From: Canna indica
Taxonomy: Eukaryota; Streptophyta; Magnoliopsida; Zingiberales; Cannaceae
Assembly: GCA_034359265.1 (NCBI GenBank)
Contig: CP136898.1
Coordinates: 44,415,501 to 44,479,500 of the forward strand
Direction: 5' to 3'
DNA length: 64,000 nucleotides
The notes beneath the pieces were generated by a model, which saw nothing but the letters and a program-made list of their open reading frames with translations, was not told where the DNA came from and did no database searches. Each line of letters opens with the position of its first letter. Position 1 is the first letter of the stretch. Made by a program: the position numbers and the translations under genes. Positions 12,071 through 24,740 of this stretch are shown piece after piece.

Positions 12071-13560
12071 GGAGAAGGAAGGAGCGAGTCGATTGGGGTC
12101 ATCTCAACCCTTAAAGCTCGTAAATTGCTTCAGGGCGGCTGCCAGTCCTTCCTGGCCTTCGTATCCATGGTCGAGGAAAAGGGGGGTGCGGCAGGGGATG
12201 TCGGTGGAACTCAGGTAGTCTGCGAGTTCCCCGATGTGTTTCTCGAGGAGTTGCCGGGATTGCCGCCTGGGAGAGAGATTGATTTCTGCATTGATTTGCA
12301 GCCCGGGGTGAAGCCGATCTCCATCCCACCCTATAGGATGGCGTCGGCCGAACTCAGGGAGTTAAAAGTGCAATTGCAAGAAATGCTAGACTTGGGCTTC
12401 ATCCGGTTGAGCGTGTCACCATGGGGTGCTTCGGTGCTCTTCATGAAGAAGAAGGATGGGTCTATGCGCATGTGCATCAACTATAGGCAACTAAATAAAG
12501 TGACAATCAAGAATCGTTACCCACTACTGAGGATAGACGATTTGTTTGACTAACTGTAGGGGGCACAATGGTTTTCTAAGACAGACTTGAGGTCCAGATA
12601 CCATCAGCTAAGAATTCGGGACTGCGATGTGCATAAGACTGCCTTCAGGACTCGCTTTTGCCACTACGAGTTCCTAGTAATGTCTTTTGGTCTAACCAAT
12701 GCACTTGCTGCTTTCATGGACCCGATGAACAGGGTGTTTAAGGAGTACCTGGACAGTTTTGTGATCGTCTTCATTGACGACATCTTGGTATACTCCAAGA
12801 GTGAGGAGGAGCACTCCGAACACTTGAGGATGGTCCTGGAAACCCTCAAAGAGCACCGGTTGTTCACTAAATTCTCCAAGTGTGAATTTTGGTTAGAAAG
12901 TGTAGGGTTCCTGGGCCATGTAGTGTCCAAGGAAGGGATAAGGGTAGATCCTGCAAAGGTGGAGGTGGTGCAGAACTGGAGACGACCAAACAGTGTGACT
13001 AAGATCCGTAGCTTTCTTGGGTTGGCCGGGTACTACCGAATGTTTGTAGAAAATTCTTCCAGGATTGCAGCCCCTTTGACTCGGTTGACTCAGAAAAAGG
13101 TCAAATTTGTTTGGGACGACAAGTGCGAGGCGAGCTTTCAGAAGCTCAATGAATGCTTGATGTCGGCACCCGTGTTGGCCGTACCTTCCGGCTCAAGAGG
13201 GTTTGTAGTCTACTATGATGCATCTCGGGTTGGCTTAGGCTGCGTTCTGATGCAGTTTGGCAGAGTCATAGCCTATGCGTCCCGTCAGCTGAAGGTTAAT
13301 GAAAAGAACTACCCGACGCACGACCTAGAGCTGGCAGTAGTGGTCTTTGCACTAAAGCTCTGGCGTCATTACCTGTACGGGGAGACTTGTGAGATCTATA
13401 CAGATCACAAGAGCCTCCAATACTTACTTATCCAAAAAAAGCTGAACCTCAAGCAGGGGAGGTGATTGGAGCTCCTAAAGGATTATGACTGCACTATTAT
13501 GTATCATCCGAGGAAGGCCAATGTAGTAGCAGATGCCTTAAGCAGAAAATCCATGAGCAG
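12071..13560 (+). pseudogene. reverse transcriptase and RNase H, Tekay element
   Basis: Continuous RT homology runs from about 12230 to 13050 with the polymerase box FIDD at 12770-12781 intact, followed by RNase H (13200-13540) with Asp, Glu and Asp-His landmarks and the closing DALSRKS. Stops at 12551 and 12557 lie in the fingers region and another at 13463 in RNase H. The frame is the same on both sides of each stop, so the damage is by substitution rather than frameshift. Confidence 0.85.
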
Positions 13561-14940
13561 TTTGGCTCATTCGGAAATCAGGAGAAGACCCCTAGCTCAA
13601 GAGCTAGCGATGTGCCTGGATGGGGGAGCAACCCTGACTGTGTCAGATTCAGGTACCCTAGTAGCATACCTACGGGTACAATCCACCTTGGTGGATATGT
13701 TGCATGCTGCGCAGGAGGAGGACGCATTTTGTTCTATGACAAGGGATCTGGTCTGGAGAGGTGACGCAGATGATGGGTTCAGGGTCGACTCAGAGGGTGT
13801 CCTAAGGTTCAAAGACCGGATCATGGTGCTTGATATGGCAGAGATACGTCGACAGGTTTTGGAAATGGGTCACCGTTCCACTTACACGATGCACCCGGGA
13901 GCCACCAAAATGTACTAAGACTTAAGGCAAGACTACTGGTCGAAGGGCAAGTTGAGAGAGGTAGCAGAGTTTGTATCCAAGTGTCTAGTCTACCAGCAGG
14001 TGAAGGCCAAACACTTGAAGCCCGCGGGGCTGCTGCAAAACCTCGAGGTCCCCAAGTGGAAGTGGGAGAAAATCACCATGGACCTAGTGACCGGGTTGCC
14101 TAGGTCAAGAGAAGGTTTCGATTCCATTTGGGTGGTAGTGGATCGGTTAATTAAGACCGCACACTTCATTCCGATGAAAATGACCTTTTCTGCGGAGCAG
14201 TACACCAGACTATTTTTAGACAGGATTGTGGCTTATCATGGTACCCCAGTGATGATCATATCAAATTGTGGCACCCAATTCACAGCCCAGTTTTGGCAGT
14301 CTTTCCAAGAAGCCTTGGGTACTCAAGTACGATTCAGCACGGCCTTCCATCCGCAGACAGACGGACAGTTTGAGAGAACCATCCAAACTTTGGAAGATAT
14401 GTTGAGGGCCTGCGTTCTGGACCTGGCAGATGGTTGGGAGAAACACCTACCGTTGATTGAGTTCGCCTACAATAATAGCTATCACAGTAGCATTGACATG
14501 GCTCCTTTCGAGGCATTGTATGGGCGGCGATGTAGGTCTCCTGTGGGCTGGATTGAGACTAGAGAGACTCTCATGGTAGGTCCTGACTTGATCGAGGAGG
14601 TAGTGAAGAAGGTACAACTGATAAAGGAAAGGCTATTGGTGGCTCAGAGTCGCCAGAAAATGTATGTCGATAAGAAAGCCAGAGAGTTGGAGTTCGATGA
14701 GGACAACTAGGTGTTCCTGAAGGTTTCCTCCATGAAAGGGGTAGTACGGTTTAGGAATAAGGGGAAATTAAGCCCTAGGTTCATTGGACCTTTCCCTATT
14801 CTCAAGCGGAGAGGCGCGGTGGCTTACGAGCTGGCTTTGCCTCCTAGCCTAAGCAGAGTTCACACAATTTTTCATGTGTCAATGCTCCGGAGATATGTGA
14901 GGGATGAGTCCCACGTGATCGAGCCGACTGCAGTTGAGGT
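13561..14940 (+). pseudogene. integrase, Tekay element
   Basis: The N-terminal zinc finger region (13868-14000) shows the two histidines, but the second cysteine position reads Tyr (CLVYQQ). The catalytic core follows: MDLVTGLP near 14080, then SNCGTQF at 14261, where the catalytic Asp reads Asn, and the Glu in TLEDMLR near 14390. Stops at 13916 (TAA) and 14708 (TAG). The enzyme would insert the DNA copy into the genome; at least one catalytic residue is lost. Confidence 0.85.
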
Positions 14941-14959
14941 GGACACGGCGGTCTCGTAT

Positions 14960-15176
14960 GAGGAGAGGCCAGTGGAGATACTTGACCGACAAATCAGGAA
15001 GCTGAGATCCAAGAAAATTCCCTTGGTGAAAGTTAGGTGGGAGCATCACACCGGGCAGGAAGCTACTTGGGAAGTAGAGCAGGACATGAGGGAACGCTAC
15101 CCATCCCTGTTCGAAGATCTGGTAAGCCCGTATGATTCTATAAAATTCAAGGACGAATTTCCCTTAAGGGGGGAAG
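14960..15176 (+). pseudogene. chromodomain at the integrase C-terminus
   Basis: Encodes the run from YEERPVEILDRQIRKL to WEHHTGQEATWEVEQDM (about 14961-15110), a classic chromodomain with the aromatic cage region. In chromoviruses this domain directs integration toward particular histone marks. This part of the frame (14711-15199) is open and well preserved. Confidence 0.9.
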
Positions 15177-15178
15177 GT
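15164..15178 (+). promoter_or_regulatory. polypurine tract, Tekay element
   Basis: TTAAGGGGGGAAGGT lies directly before the 3' LTR start TGTAATACCC, as expected for the plus-strand DNA primer. Confidence 0.85.
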
Positions 15179-17497
15179 TGTAATACCCGGGTTTCATAAT
15201 ATAAAAATTTTGTGGTGCAGCCCATCGAGTCGGGAACTAGCCGGGCCGAGTCGCAAGATTGCCACGAGTTGCAGGTATAATTAATTTAAATTATAACCTA
15301 TTGTTGTCAATTGGGGGATGAGTGTATTGGTTGACTCAAGTTGGGTTGAGATCGGTTTCGCGGATCGAGTCAGGACTTGATCCGGGTTGGGTGGAGTCGA
15401 ATGAGGGGGTTTAAGTGAGTAGGGGGGTATTCTAGTCAAAGGATGAAGGGGAATAAAACCCCTCACCCAAGCGACCATGCGGCTCAAAGGGGAGAGCCGC
15501 ACGCAGCCCAAGGTGAAGGGGAGGGGGATTGTGATTGGCACTGAGTTTGCGTCGACGCCCGAGGAAATCGGGATTCGTCTTCATCGAGCCTACCTTTTGA
15601 TCCGATCGAGGTGAGTGGTTGGTTTGTTTGTGATGGGAGGTGGGTGGCCGAACCTAGTAAGCTTTGAAATCGAGTTTTTTACATGAGTTTTCTTGTCGAT
15701 CGATGTGATTTTCTCGTGTTTGGGCTCTAGATGATTAGTATATCGGTGATCTCGTGTTTTAGATCATATTTTTCATGTTTTATGGGTTGGCCGAATAGAG
15801 GAAAAAGGGGAAAGGTCATGCCAAATTTTTTCCCAATTTCCTCGAACGTCTTTTAACTCATGGATCGCCTTCTTTCCGTTAAATGTTAGATCTTTAGATT
15901 GATGCTTAGGATTTGTTGTCAAGAGCATGCTCATCCTCCCTAAAAGGCTCGGCCGAGCAAGGTGTTACCCTGCTCAAGTCGGCCGAGCAAGGGTAAGGGT
16001 GGAATTACAAGTTTGATCGAATTATCTATGCTAGGTTTCATGTTGGGTGGTCTTGATTCATACTTACATGCTTGATGTTAGATTGTAATTATATTATAAG
16101 ATTGCTCTCTCATCTTAGAAATTATTAGTAGCTATAAATCTAGATTATCATGCTTAAGGAAATGTTCTTATTAGTGCATACATGGATAGGATTGGTATGA
16201 CATATAAATCAAAGGAAATGTTTCATTAATTTTCAGATATTATGCTTAATATTACTATGTACACTGCATGTTCCTTATCTATTTTTGGAACTTAACCTCC
16301 TTAATTCGGCATTCACATGATAACTATTGCTGATAATTATTTTTGGTAAGTGTTGTTGATAATGGGAGTCCACTCACTTATCTATGATCGGTATGTTCTA
16401 ATAAATTCAGAAAGAAAAGTTTCGGTACCTAGTTGTGACAATTAACTGATAGACAAAGTACACTTGCTAGGTTCTACACCTAGGGATAGTTAGCGGACAT
16501 CAATACCCTAATAGTGCAACCCGAGGGGAGGGTCGGATATGGGCAATGCTCGGAAAGCAAAACACGGGGAAATTTGCACAACCTGATTTCGTTTGTGGTT
16601 GAGATGGTCTACTGAGGAGTGTCATTAGCTGAATGACTACCACACAACTCTATGGTTTATAGGGTCTTGAGATTGCACCAGCGGGCCCGCTAGGTGTTAG
16701 ACCCGAGTGGCAGAGGGTCTTGAGATTCAGTTAGTGGGCCACGCTGATGGTAGACCTAAATTGGGTGGGACTAGCTATCCCTAACTCGGAGAATTTCTGA
16801 GACTAGTGGCCATCCTAGTTGACGAATTAGTGACATGAATGTCTAGTATGAAATGCCCTTATGGGTTGGTTTTGGTGGTCGACCGGCCTGGTTTTGTAGA
16901 GAGGAGCACCGAACCTTCCACATCTTTTAGGCCATTAGTTGTCGAGCTATAGTGGAATTGTTAAAGGCCGAAGAAGCCGATTTACTTATCCTTTTGACTT
17001 GTCAAACTGGCTAACTACTATGGTGTGATCAATTTATATTTTTTTATTCGTATCATATCTTTGCATATGTTATCTTGCCGAGGATTTAAGTGGAGGTTTA
17101 TTTATTGTTGTTTTGTAGAGCCCGACCAGTGAGGTACGACTTGGTGGCATGGTGCGATTGGAGGGCAGATGTGGGTGCAGATCTCGTAGTTGGCAGCTCT
17201 ATAGTCATAGTCGTGTTTGAGTAGAGTCGTGTTTATGCACTGAGTTGGTTCTATAAAACATTGAGATGTCTTCTTGAAAACCTTTAGACTATTCTTTAAA
17301 AACTTGTGATGTTTTCGAACTTGGTTTGATTAAACTATTTTCAAACAACTAATAAAGTTTGGTACTGTTACTTTTGTTTATGATTTCCATGTTAGTCGGG
17401 TTCTTCTCTATGAGTTGATGGTCAGTGCATAGGGTAGGCTTTGGGGCACCGACACGTACCCTTACCGGTCACGCGAACCCTGGGTTGGGGAATGACA
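15179..17497 (+). repeat. 3' LTR of Tekay element
   Basis: Matches 7985-10330 along its length, starting TGTAATACCCGGG and ending AATGACA before TCCGA. A deletion of several tens of bases near 17095, relative to 9885-9930 in the 5' LTR, is the largest difference. Confidence 0.93.
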
Positions 17498-18161
17498 TCC
17501 GAGAAGCCAAAAAGGCTAATAGGCAGAACCTCAAGGCCGTTGTCGAAGATAGAAAATCCAAAAGGGTGAACAGAAAAAACGAAGACCGTAACCGCCATGA
17601 ACAAAATAATGGCAGAGGGCCAAGGTCGTCACCTCGCTCGAACGCCTGGTATGAAAGGTATACTCCTTTCAACATTAGGAAGGAGACCATCCTTCGCGAT
17701 ATCTACAACCTAAAGTTTATCAAGTACCCCGGCAATGTGGGAAAGTAAAAGCTACCACCCAACGTTGATATGAGCAAGAAATGTGCCTTCCATGACACCT
17801 ATGGACACACCACCGAGGACTGTGTGGTACTCGGAGACCAACATGAGGATTTGGTCCGTGCAGGACACCTAGATAAATACATCCACCATACGAGAGAACG
17901 AGGTTGGAACAGGAGCCGCGACCCTCAACGACGAAATCGAACACCTCTAAACCCCCACTTGGGTCAAAGGGAGAATAACCGAGCTGATCGCTCAGGAAAT
18001 GAACTTCGAGGAGTTATCAATTATATTGTTGGCGGATTTGCAGGAGATGGCGAATTGAGCTCGGCCAGAAAGGGATCCCTCTTGGCAATCATAGTGGTTG
18101 ACAACACTACTCGCTCACGCAAGCCCATCTCCAAAACCCCGATAATATTGTTCTATGAATC
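17498..18161 (+). pseudogene. gag, second part, outer Tat element
   Basis: Resumes the outer gag frame immediately after the Tekay target duplication. It encodes a charged linker (open frame 17425-17748, stop TAA at 17746), then the Tat-type zinc knuckle CAFHDTYGHTTEDC at about 17782-17823 in the frame 17770-18174, and an acidic linker. It is cut by the second Tat element at 18161. The matching protease begins at 30254. Confidence 0.8.
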
Positions 18162-18617
18162 TGGACTGGACTAGGATTATTGGGCCCGGTCGGATCAGAC
18201 CCAGCAGCGCTCCCTCATTTAATTACCAAACAGAACCACACGGCTCCACCCAGGGGGCTTTGCCCAACTACACCCCTGAGTCAGACCCGAGCTAGACTAA
18301 GTGGCTCTGCCTAGGGACTCCACCTGGCTACACAAGGATATCAAGAGAGATATACCATTACAATCAAGAGAGATATACCATTACAAGCCCGCCATATTCG
18401 GGATCGACTTCGACCCATTCTGGGCAACCTCTTCATGAGATTTCTGGGCGGTGCCATAATCTCCACCTGTAATAAGTATAGACACGGCGCACCTCAGGTA
18501 ACCCTAATTCCAATTTGCATTACCTCCACCTTGGAGTCCCACTAACTTGAGCGTCGGAGTGCCTTTTGCAGCCCACCCCGAACCGGACCAGGAGGCCCCA
18601 ACTCTCATGCAGGAACA
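18162..18617 (+). repeat. 5' LTR of second Tat element, with PBS
   Basis: Begins TGGACTGGACTAGG, ends CATGCAGGAACA; 456 bp. A 24-bp direct repeat (AAGAGAGATATACCATTACA region, 18343-18388) is present. TGGCGCCCACCGTGGGG at 18620-18636 is the primer-binding region. Confidence 0.88.
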
Positions 18618-18639
18618 TTTGGCGCCCACCGTGGGGCAG

Positions 18640-19243
18640 AGTAAAGCTTACCTCCCCCATAATGATTGGAATTCGGAGCTAATCTACCTTCGCCACACAC
18701 CAACGGCAATGACCCAATGATGATGATCGACCACAACCTAGTAATAATGAAACAGCAAGGAGCGACACTCATGTACCAGCTAATCCTCCCCCTGAAGACC
18801 CCCAACGACAAATAGAGAATTTGGAAGCCAAAAATCAGCGTTTAACAGCCCAAATTGAGATGCTAACATGATCTCAGGGATAACCCCCTAGCTCAACATG
18901 AGCGTCGCCACTCATGACATGGAGAAAGCAACCACTCTAATAAGAAGCAACCGATTTGTGTCCTCTATGACGGAATCTCCAGCACCCGCTGCCCGGGAAA
19001 AGACGATGACCCCAAAGCTCAAAAGGCTGGAACATCCCCCGCTTTTGACGCGGGACCCTTCGCCGAGCGTACATCATGACAACCTGCCTCCCACCGATGA
19101 GAGAGTTACCTACCACCTTAACACCCTACAACAGCATAGGCGACCCCGCGCTACACCAAACGACATTTCATACTACATTGCTCTATCACGTAGCAACCGA
19201 CTCCAAACACTGTAGAGCTTTTTCGACCTTCCTGGGAAGTGTT
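18640..19243 (+). pseudogene. gag N-terminal part, second Tat element
   Basis: Homologous to 7060-7600 of the outer element (ASN-rich start, coiled-coil like FGSQKSAFNSPN region, gag-domain start) but with many stops in 18700-18890 and frameshifts after. The open piece 18898-19215 reads partly out of the gag frame. Interrupted at 19244; the remaining gag resumes at about 21423. Confidence 0.6.
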
Positions 19244-20275
19244 GGGTCACCGAGGAATGGGTAGGCAATAAAATTTATTACTTGTAGTGGAAGAAGAAAC
19301 CGATTCTCTACCCAATCGGATCCATGCATCTCGGCTAAATTGATACTATGTCAAATGTTATACCTTTGAAGATCGTACTCCGTCTTTTGCTCCGTGAATC
19401 CAAGATCACGATCTTCCTCTGGATCCAAGGTGCTGCCAAGCGACGAACACCCTCCACAGTGAGCACACAGACGAACACAACGAACTGGGCGACTCCGAGT
19501 GCTAGCTCGGCTCTATCAGAACACCTTCCAATCTGGATGAACACGAAACACCTTCCGCACTCTCCTCTCTCTCTCTCTCTATTTGGTGGAGGTCGACTTC
19601 CATAAAGGGAGCCTGGCTTCCTTCAAAAGGAGATTGACTTCCTTGTTAGACAAGGTAGCAACCACCAAGAGATAATCACACGCCCTGTCTAAGTCATAAA
19701 CGAGTATTTATAGATGCGTCAATCATATTGATCGAGTCTTCTCATTCGTTGATTTATTCAAAGCCATATTTGGAATCTTAAAATGATTTTAATGTCCGAA
19801 TAAAATATATCCTTAATAATAATTATCAAGGATGAATTTCCTAAATTCAAGATGCTGAAAATAATGTGTCATTTAATAACCATTATCAAAGACACAGTAC
19901 CTAAATTATAATCAACATAATTTCAATTTAAAATCACATTTAAAATTTAGAATAATTAATTCTTATTTTGAAAACTTCTTTTCAAATTCAAAATTAGTCT
20001 TCAAAATTACCAAGAGAGAATTGCAGGTTATTAATCATGCGGATCCAATTTGATAAACGAAAGCCCTAAGCCCAATTCGGTTCGCCCAATGTGTGCGACC
20101 CTGTAGGTTCACTTAATGTTGGCAGGGGGTCCAAAACTAATTTGTAGCCCACAAGTCATAAGCGGCCTCTAGCAAGACATTATGACTACCCAAGTGAAGT
20201 GAAGTCGGTGATCTGAGCAACCTAAATCACAGTATGATATTCTATCCTTTTGTCACGTGATATCTGGATCGAGCA
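19244..20275 (-). repeat. LTR fragment of a copia-type element (minus)
   Basis: Begins on plus TGTTGGGTCACCGAGG, so on minus it ends CCTCGGTGACCCAACA, a normal LTR end. The stretch at 20165-20215 (GGCCTCTAGCAAGACATTATGACTACCC) resembles 60905-60950 in the minus copia LTR, supporting a copia origin. It contains a (CT)n tract at 19563-19581 and an AT-rich middle. No gene is present; the 60- to 85-residue frames are incidental. Confidence 0.5.
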
Positions 20276-20281
20276 TAAGGC

Positions 20282-21422
20282 ATGGATTGCACCATCCTTA
20301 CCGAGAACATCATCCTTACCGAGGCATGGATCGAGCATAAGTCTCCGCTCTCAAACCGAAGGTACTTCCACACCCAGAAGTATCCCGCCTTCCTACCGAG
20401 AGCACTCTCCTACCTCAACCTAAGGGACAACTCAACTAATCCTAGTAAACTAAGTTTACAATGGTGGATTTAAGCCTTAACACCAAGGCAACCACCAATT
20501 CAATCAAACCTAGAAACCTAGGTTTACACAAGCTTTAATACAATGAAATAAATACCAAAATACAACAACTAATGGCGCAATAAATCAAACAACAAATACT
20601 TAGATCCAAAAGAAACTCCCTAGTCCTCTTGATGCCTCAAGATGATTAATCGGTGAAACTTGAAGGCTAAATCAAGGAGTGGAGATCAAAATTAGGGTTC
20701 TTGAAAAGATGGCTCAAAGAAATCTGGGCAACGTTCGATCGACCGGTCTTTCTGCTTAGGTTGGTTTTTCTGCTTGTTTGCTCATTTCTGGGTTCCGTCT
20801 TTGCTAAGTCTACTTATATAACGTTTCTTAATTTTAAGTTAAAACATAAATGTTATATAAGGATTACCCCCCATTTGAATTCAATAAAAATATCTAAAAA
20901 ATCAAAATCCTTAAGAATTAAAATCTAACTTTTGGGGCTAGTACAAATTTCCAAAAAATAGAAATTTTCTAATCTTCTGGGTCAAGTATGGGTAGGTTAA
21001 AAGCTTCCAAAAAATCTTTAAAAATACCTTGTTATCTAGTTTTTACCTAAGGAACAATTACTGGCATTTTTTGTGTCAAGAAAATATCTAGGTCATATAG
21101 CCCTCCAAGGAGCTCCTTAGGCTTAGTGAATTCCAGGGTCATTTTCTAATTTGCCAAATTTTCATGTTTATGGGTTTCTTTGCATCATCATGAGGATTTA
21201 CAATTTATCTAGACACCCTAAACCAAGACTCTATCTTCCCGACGAATCCGAGCACGTCGACCAACGTCCTTCCGATTTTCCGATTTCTCTGATATTTCCG
21301 ATCGAGGACGTCGTGCGCTAACCGACTTGGAACCTGAAAGTATTTCTCAATGAAACAATAGTTCCATATTTGTTATCATCAAAACCGAGATTAAGACCTA
21401 GGTAGAAAACCTTAGGCCAACA
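20282..21422 (-). repeat. SIRE-like LTR, minus strand, 3'-truncated
   Basis: On minus it begins TGTTGGCCTAAGG at 21422 and continues TTGATGATAACAAA. It is the same LTR variant as 27198-28477 but in opposite orientation, and it stops near 20282 in the middle of that LTR. The left junction holds a microduplication (GGATCGAGCATAAG at 20269 and 20327). The palindrome-rich region is short here (20733-20750). Confidence 0.75.
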
Positions 21423-22138
21423 TGCATTTCCTCAATCACACTCATCAAGGGGCTCAGAGATATCTCTCTCATATACGAAGGGGACAAATTCCTTCACGAC
21501 TAGCAAAATATCGAGGCTGTTATCAAAGGTGAAAAATCCAGAAAAGAAGGCAGAAGAGCAAAGGCCACATCTTCGTTGAGCAGAGCAACAACCTAACACC
21601 AAGGTCCTCACCTCGTCCGAACACCCGATTTGAAAGGTATGCACCCCTTAATATCTCAAGGGAAATTATCCTACGATAAGTATATTATTTGCAATTACTA
21701 GGCCCCCCGACAGCCCTGAAAGTGTAAAACCTCAGTTCAAAGGCGACAAGAGTAAAAGGTGCGAGTTCCATCGAACTTATAGACACACCACCGACGAATG
21801 TGTGGTCTTTTGTGACCAAATTGAGTGATTAATTAGAGAAGGTCGCCTTGACCACTACATTCAGCGTAGTCGGAGTCATAGCCAAAGCCGCCAGCAATGC
21901 CAGAGTTCCAGTAACACCCCACCGCTCAGTGATATAAATAACCACCATGACTTTGAAAGTGAGCAATCCTCCCCCAACGTATAGGGAGTCATTGACTACA
22001 TAACAAGAGGATTTGCCGGAGAGGACAGTTTTGAAACACAACCGTCTCATACCATCATGGCTGTCGATGAAGCAACGCAGCCACAAAGGGCACACGTATC
22101 CGCCCTGATAATATCCTTCTATGACTATGATTTTCAAG
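21423..22138 (+). pseudogene. gag C-terminal part, second Tat element
   Basis: Homologous to 17498-18161. Encodes the charged linker, the zinc knuckle CEFHRTYRHTTDEC at about 21760-21801, and the acidic stretch before protease. Stops occur in the linker, at 21827 and near 21982. Frame best from 21750 on. Confidence 0.7.
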
Positions 22139-22690
22139 GGGTTGATAGGAATTTACATGATCTACTTGCCATTTCTATGTTCGTTGCTGGTTTTCTTGTT
22201 ACGAATGTCTTAGTGGACTAGGGGAGCTTTGCCGACGTCCTCTTCTACCCTACGCTCGAGAGAATGAGCATCAACGAATATTCGTTGCACCCATACCATG
22301 AAGAGCTTATTAGTTTCTTAGGAGACCACGTAAACATCATGGGCTACTTACGAATAGCCACAACATTCGGCTCTACACCGGGAACAAAAATGATAGACAT
22401 ATAGTTTCTTGTTGTCCAGCGCATAAGTCCCAACCGCTTGATCTTGGGCCAACCCTCCTTGAATGACTTAGGAGTCGTAGTATCGACTCCCCACCTCATC
22501 ATCAAATTTTCCATCTCGGAGACAGAAGTAGGGGGTAATTCATATAGACTAGAGGGAAGCATGAGTGTGCTACAACGAATGCCCGAAGCTCAGACCAGCT
22601 GAACTCCATCCAAATATATTAGACTTGGATCCTAGGGGAGATATCCAAGAGCGGCCCTAGCCTGCTGACGACTTGGAGTTCGTGCAGATG
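22139..22690 (+). pseudogene. aspartic protease, second Tat element
   Basis: Closely similar to the outer protease at 30254-30680. The active-site stretch at 22213-22239 reads VD-stop-GSFAD, with TAG at 22219-22221 inside the catalytic motif. Further stops near 22401 and 22600. Confidence 0.75.
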
Positions 22691-23700
22691 AGGACATCCC
22701 TGAATAGGTGACCTATATTGGAGCACACCTCCTCGACGAGCTCAAGGCCCGCCTTAGTGCCCTGCTCAAAAGTAACGTCGACCTCTTCGCATGGACGCTT
22801 GTCGACATGCCAGGAATAGACCCCCAGGTCATCTGCCATCGACTGGCCATCGACCCTTGTGTCGAGCCTGTGGCCCAGAATAAGAGAAAGCTCGAAATCG
22901 AGCAATAGCAGGTATCCCTTGAAGATACCACAAATCTACTAAAAGCGAAATTCATCAAGGAGATTCGTTTCACGACATGGCTCGCGAATGTTGTAATGGT
23001 CAAAAAACACTCAGGAAAGTGGCGAATGTGTGTTGATTTCACCGACCTCAACAAAGCTTGCCCAAAAGATTCCTATCCATTGCCGAGCATTGACAAACTT
23101 GTCGACGACTGCTCAGGATATCGGTACTTGAGTTTCATGGATGCCTATTCAGGCTACAATCAGATCCAGATGCACCTTGACGATGAAGAAAAAATGGCCT
23201 TTATCACCGAGCATGCAAACTTCTGCTATAGGGTAATGCCCTTCGGGCTTAAAAATGTAGGAGCTACATATCAGCGATTGATGAACAAGGTCTTCGAAAA
23301 GCAAATCGGACGCAACATGGAGGTATACATCGATGACATGGTAGCTAAAATGTCTACCACCGACGATCATTGTAACGATCTCATTCAGATCTTCAGTCAG
23401 CTCAAACACTACAACATGAGTTTAAATCCAGAAAAGTGCGCCTTCGTAGTGCAAGGTGGAAAATTCCTCAGCTTCATGCTAACACACCAGGGAATAGAAG
23501 CCAATCTAAAGAAATATCGGGCTATTCAAGAGACATGAAACCCACATAACATAAAGGAGGTGCAACAACTCACTAGAAGGATGGCGGCTCTCTCCAGATT
23601 CCTCTCCAGGTCGGCTGATCGAACCACTTCTATCTTTAAAATCTTATGGAAAAAGTAGAGCTTCCATTGGGATGAAAAATGCGAATAGGCTTTTGAAGAT
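22691..23700 (+). pseudogene. reverse transcriptase, second Tat element
   Basis: The open segments 22708-22908 and 22996-23538 hold the RT palm: KWRMCVDFTDLNKACPKD near 23020-23073, the MDAYSGYNQI stretch near 23137-23168, and the polymerase box YIDD at 23325-23336, intact. Stops at 22906 and 23536 and in the thumb region break it. This is the best-preserved enzyme core of the element. Confidence 0.85.
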
Positions 23701-24740
23701 TTAAAACAATTTCTCACCAGCCCACCGGTTTTGGACAAACCACGACAAGGAGAAATTTTGTTTCTTTGCCTCACAATCACAGAGAACTCCCTCAGCTCGG
23801 TCCTGATCCGAGAGCAAGAAAAAGATCAGAAACTGATCTACTTTGTCAGCAAAGTTCTCTAGGGGCCAGAAATTAGGTGCCAGAGGCTTTAAAAGCTCGC
23901 CTCCGCCCTGGTCATCTCGGCCCAAAGACTAAGGCCGTATTTCCTGAGCCACCACATTTAGGTACGCACCAAACATCGATTCAAGCAAGTGCTAACTTAT
24001 CTCGAACTCGCAGGGCAAATGATATCTTGATCGATGGAGCTTTCAGAATTCAGCATCGAATACCAACCCAGGAGTCCTATAAAGGCCCAAGCGCTGGTCG
24101 ACTTTGTTGCCGAGTTTACCAACCAAGGAGATACTCCTATACAAGAAGAAACCTGGATGTTATTTGTGGATGATGCCTCCAATGAAAAGGGGAGCGGGGC
24201 AGACAACATTCTGGAGAATGGACAAGGAATTGCCTTGGAACAATCCCTTCAATTCTAGTTTAAAGACATCAACAACCAAGCAGAGTACGAATCTCTGATC
24301 ACCAGGCTAAAACTCGCATCATCGTAAAAAGTGACTCACAACTTATCGCGGGGCAAGTCAATAGCACCTGCCAAGCTAGGGATCCCTCCCTCAAAAGGTA
24401 CCTCACAATAGTACTATCTTTAATCACTAACTTTGATAGTTATGTGATTCAGCATATACCTCAGGAAGAAAACACCTGGGCCAACCTGCTATCCAAACCC
24501 GCTAGGACCAAAAAGCCCCAAAACAATAGTTCGGTCGTTTAGCAAGTCATCGGACACCCAAGCATCCAACCGACCGTCACCTCGGCCAAAGTCCAAATAG
24601 TCGAACAATGCACAAATTGGAGAACTCCTTACATCAATTACATCAAACAAGGCGAGATTCCGGAGAACATCTCCAATCCAGGAAGATTTAAAAGAATGAC
24701 AAGTTACTATACACTTTTCGACAACCAGCCACAATACTGA
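23701..24740 (+). pseudogene. RNase H region, second Tat element
   Basis: Degenerate, with segments in several frames. 23701-23900 matches the RT/RNase H connection, and 24034-24258 (LSEFSIEYQPRSPIKAQAL then LFVDDASNEKG) matches the second, acquired RNase H typical of Tat-lineage elements. Many stops and shifts follow 24250. Domain assignment rests on order and short motifs. Confidence 0.6.

Larger units (their letters stand above)
7985..17497 (+). mobile_element. Tekay/Del-type chromovirus (Ty3/gypsy), complete but dead
   Basis: A 9.5-kb element with two long LTRs, flanked by the perfect 5-bp duplication TCCGA (7980-7984 and 17498-17502). The order LTR, PBS, gag, protease, RT, RNase H, integrase, chromodomain, polypurine tract, LTR is that of the Tekay (Del) chromovirus clade. 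It sits inside the outer Tat gag. Every coding domain is recognisable but interrupted by stops. By eye the two LTRs differ at roughly 5-6 percent of the first 320 positions, so it is the younger partner in this nest but not recent. Confidence 0.93.
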
